In this document: positions 22,762 through 24,210 of the stretch, piece after piece
How positions within the stretch are numbered: the first letter of the stretch is position 1
How the letters are laid out: each line of letters starts with the position of its first letter
Assembly: GCA_946407715.1 (NCBI GenBank)
Contig: CAMJPH010000030.1
Location: 1 to 24,210 of the forward strand
Direction: 5' to 3'
Length of the DNA stretch: 24,210 bases
Origin: an uncultured Bacteroidales bacterium
GTDB taxonomy: Bacteria; Bacteroidota; Bacteroidia; Bacteroidales; WCHB1-69
Notes under the pieces: generated by a model
Databases searched by the model: none
What the model was told of the DNA's origin: nothing
The model's input: only the letters and a program-made list of their open reading frames with translations
Program-made: the position numbers and the translations under genes

Positions 22762-23973
22762 ATTCGCATCGCCATAACTGAGAAAACGGTATCCATACTC
22801 TAAAGCGTGACGGTAAACCTCGTGCCATTTCTCTCCTAAAAAATTGGAAATCAACAACAAAAGTGTGCTTTTCGGCTGATGGAAATTGGTAATCAGCCCG
22901 TTGACAATGTGGCGTGTATAGGTCGGCAGGATGATGAGCCGGGTACTGGCCCGCAACATGTCTGTGTCGTGCGTTTTGAGGTAGTTGAAAATGGCCGTTA
23001 ACGACTGTTCTACAGTCACTTGATGGATCGCGGGATTTTCGTAGGTCTCCCATTGTTCCACTAAAAGTGGCTGTTCGATTCCGAGATGCAATTTGGCTCC
23101 GATAACAAAGAGCGACTCCAACGTGCGCGTGACGGTCGTGCCCACGGCGATAAGTTGCTTGTCGCTGTTTTCTAATAATTTACGAATAAAATCTTCTGTT
23201 ATCAGAATCTTCTCCTCGTGCATAAAATGACCGCCGATAGTTTCGGATGATACGGGTTTGAAAGTGCCTGCTCCTACATGAAGTGTAACGTATTCTGTTT
23301 CAATTCCTTTCTTGTTGAGAGTATGCAGTAGTTCATCGGTGAAGTGAAGTCCTGCGGTAGGGGCGGCCACAGAGCCATCATGGCGGGCATATACGGTCTG
23401 ATAACGTTCTGTGTCACTGTCTTCTGCATCACGATGGATGTACGGGGGCAGCGGAACCTTCCCGTATGCCTCAATCCATTCGGCGAAAGAAACATCGGAT
23501 TCGTTCCATGTGAAAGTGACCTCAAAAGTACCTTCTATGGCTTCTCCTCGTTCCGCTTTGATGTGTATAACCCGCTTGTTAATAGGAACTTCGATTTCAA
23601 ATGGGTGTTTCCATTTTCGGGCATTTCCGACCATGCACTTCCACGTGACGCAACCGCTCAACGTAAATGCGACGGCAGGGTCTGAAGTGGGGGCAAGCGG
23701 TTCGAGGCAGAAAATTTCGATGGCGGCGCCGGTGGTGTTGTGTACCAACAACCGCGCATGGATCACTTTGGAATTATTGAATACCAGCCAATGATTGTCT
23801 GTCAAGAATTCTGGTAACTGGTGGAATTGCGCATCGGTGATTTTCTCGTTTTTTTTGTTGTAAATCAATAGTTTGGATTGGTCCCTTTGGGCAACGGGAT
23901 ACATGGCAATACGTGACTCCGGCAGCGGGTAGTCGTAATCTTCTATGCGGATGTTTTTATTCGGATCAGTCAT
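22750..23973 (-). CDS. queA: S-adenosylmethionine:tRNA ribosyltransferase-isomerase
   Basis: The 407-residue enzyme makes epoxyqueuosine in tRNA anticodons by moving the ribosyl part of SAM onto preQ1. Family motifs are present: YDYPLPESRIAMYPVAQRDQ, VFNNSKVIHARL, VAAPTAGLHFTDELL, LHVGAGTFKPV, and NFHQPKSTLLLLISNFLG. It is about 50 residues longer than E. coli QueA, mostly through an insertion between residues about 80 and 170; longer forms occur in Bacteroidetes. I start at the ATG at 23973 (MTDPNKNIRI), since a frame from 24021 would begin inside the inverted-repeat element upstream of the promoter box. No other queuosine gene is in the window. Confidence 0.93.
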   Translation of the reverse strand: MTDPNKNIRIEDYDYPLPESRIAMYPVAQRDQSKLLIYNKKNEKITDAQFHQLPEFLTDNHWLVFNNSKVIHARLLVHNTTGAAIEIFCLEPLAPTSDPAVAFTLSGCVTWKCMVGNARKWKHPFEIEVPINKRVIHIKAERGEAIEGTFEVTFTWNESDVSFAEWIEAYGKVPLPPYIHRDAEDSDTERYQTVYARHDGSVAAPTAGLHFTDELLHTLNKKGIETEYVTLHVGAGTFKPVSSETIGGHFMHEEKILITEDFIRKLLENSDKQLIAVGTTVTRTLESLFVIGAKLHLGIEQPLLVEQWETYENPAIHQVTVEQSLTAIFNYLKTHDTDMLRASTRLIILPTYTRHIVNGLITNFHQPKSTLLLLISNFLGEKWHEVYRHALEYGYRFLSYGDANLYL

Positions 23974-23978
23974 GGCGG

Positions 23979-23986
23979 CAAAAATA
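23979..23986 (-). promoter_or_regulatory. -7 box TATTTTTG touching the queA start
   Basis: The minus strand reads TATTTTTG and then only CCGCC before the queA ATG (23973). If used, transcription would begin within about one base of the start codon, giving a leaderless or nearly leaderless mRNA. The -33 region falls at the left edge of the 24009-24106 inverted-repeat element and has no TTG. Confidence 0.5.
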
Positions 23987-24008
23987 CACAAATTGCGAAT
24001 ACGCAGTA

Positions 24009-24106
24009 GAGGGTGTGTCATAAGTCACTTTTACAAAAAATCGCTATTTGATTATCAGATAGTTATGAGTCAAAAATAACGTTTTTTAGACTTTTGACAC
24101 ACCCTC
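24009..24106. mobile_element. 98-bp MITE-like element with 18-bp inverted repeats
   Basis: The left end GAGGGTGTGTCATAAGTC (24009-24026) and the right end, whose reverse complement is GAGGGTGTGTCAAAAGTC (24089-24106), match at 17 of 18 positions. The AT-rich interior of 62 bp has no gene. The ends resemble those of Bacteroidetes insertion sequences (IS1182-like, from memory). No clear target-site duplication is visible in the flanks. A non-autonomous transposon remnant is the simplest reading; a long terminator-like hairpin is the alternative. The last 104 bases of the window beyond it show nothing I can name. Confidence 0.65.
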
Positions 24107-24210
24107 ATAATAATGAAACTTCTCTGTAATCCTGATACGTCCCTATAATAAATTGTATTCAAGTTTCGCAAGCGCTTCTTAACCCACTTGCAGTAGGGAT
24201 TTCAGATTTA

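Noticed and set aside
24107..24210. Remnant of a transposase next to the inverted-repeat element
   Set aside because: Both strands contain stops and no recognisable transposase motif is visible in 104 bases.

Overview
The window looks like chromosomal DNA from a Bacteroidota (Bacteroidales-like) bacterium with a type IX secretion system (T9SS). The evidence is three secreted proteins with C-terminal T9SS sorting domains, a GldI-like lipoprotein, an Omp28-family protein, a Bacteroidetes-type GG-leader peptide precursor, and repeated TAnnTTTG (-7) promoter boxes in place of a sigma70 -10 box. Most genes are recognisable core or household genes. The unusual material lies in the left 1.7 kb and in the intergenic DNA.

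Layout. 1-340: GC-rich and densely self-complementary, with no convincing gene; it is either a structured RNA or a structured leader. 341-1692: a small GG-leader natural-product (RiPP-like) precursor, a terminator-like hairpin, a degenerate retropepsin-like lipoprotein, and a 34-codon ORF overlapping that gene's stop. 1783-3085 (minus): a hemerythrin/RIC-type di-iron protein coupled to a LuxR-type regulator whose receiver lacks the phosphoacceptor Asp. 3282-7038 (plus): two T9SS cargo proteins, then a tRNA-dihydrouridine synthase overlapping the second by ATGA. 7198-8907 (plus): an Omp28-like T9SS protein, closed by a bidirectional terminator.

9070-16855 is a long minus-strand block. In transcription order it holds a GNAT-like protein, a short-chain dehydrogenase, an NrnA-type DHH phosphoesterase, a GldI-like lipoprotein, two tandem FKBP lipoproteins, and the RNA-binding factor Tex. 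17066-22761 (plus) holds a DUF975 membrane protein, a UPF1-like SF1 helicase, a C69 dipeptidase, an acyl-ACP thioesterase and a conserved hypothetical protein. 22750-23973 (minus) is queA, overlapping that hypothetical gene tail to tail by 12 bp. A 98-bp MITE-like inverted-repeat element sits just upstream of queA. The last 104 bases (24107-24210) show no gene or structure I can name.

How the parts relate. The T9SS cargo, GldI-like lipoprotein and FKBP lipoproteins point to an envelope specialised for protein export and periplasmic folding. The precursor and its neighbouring protease-like lipoprotein look like the edge of a natural-product locus whose modifying and export genes, if they exist, lie left of the window.

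The most striking non-coding signal is a set of at least seven intergenic arrays of imperfect 7-bp tandem repeats. Each has its own heptamer and most lie directly upstream of starts or -7 boxes. The pair between the divergent genes at 16855 and 17066 is mirror-symmetric, each array sitting exactly 8 nt from its promoter box.
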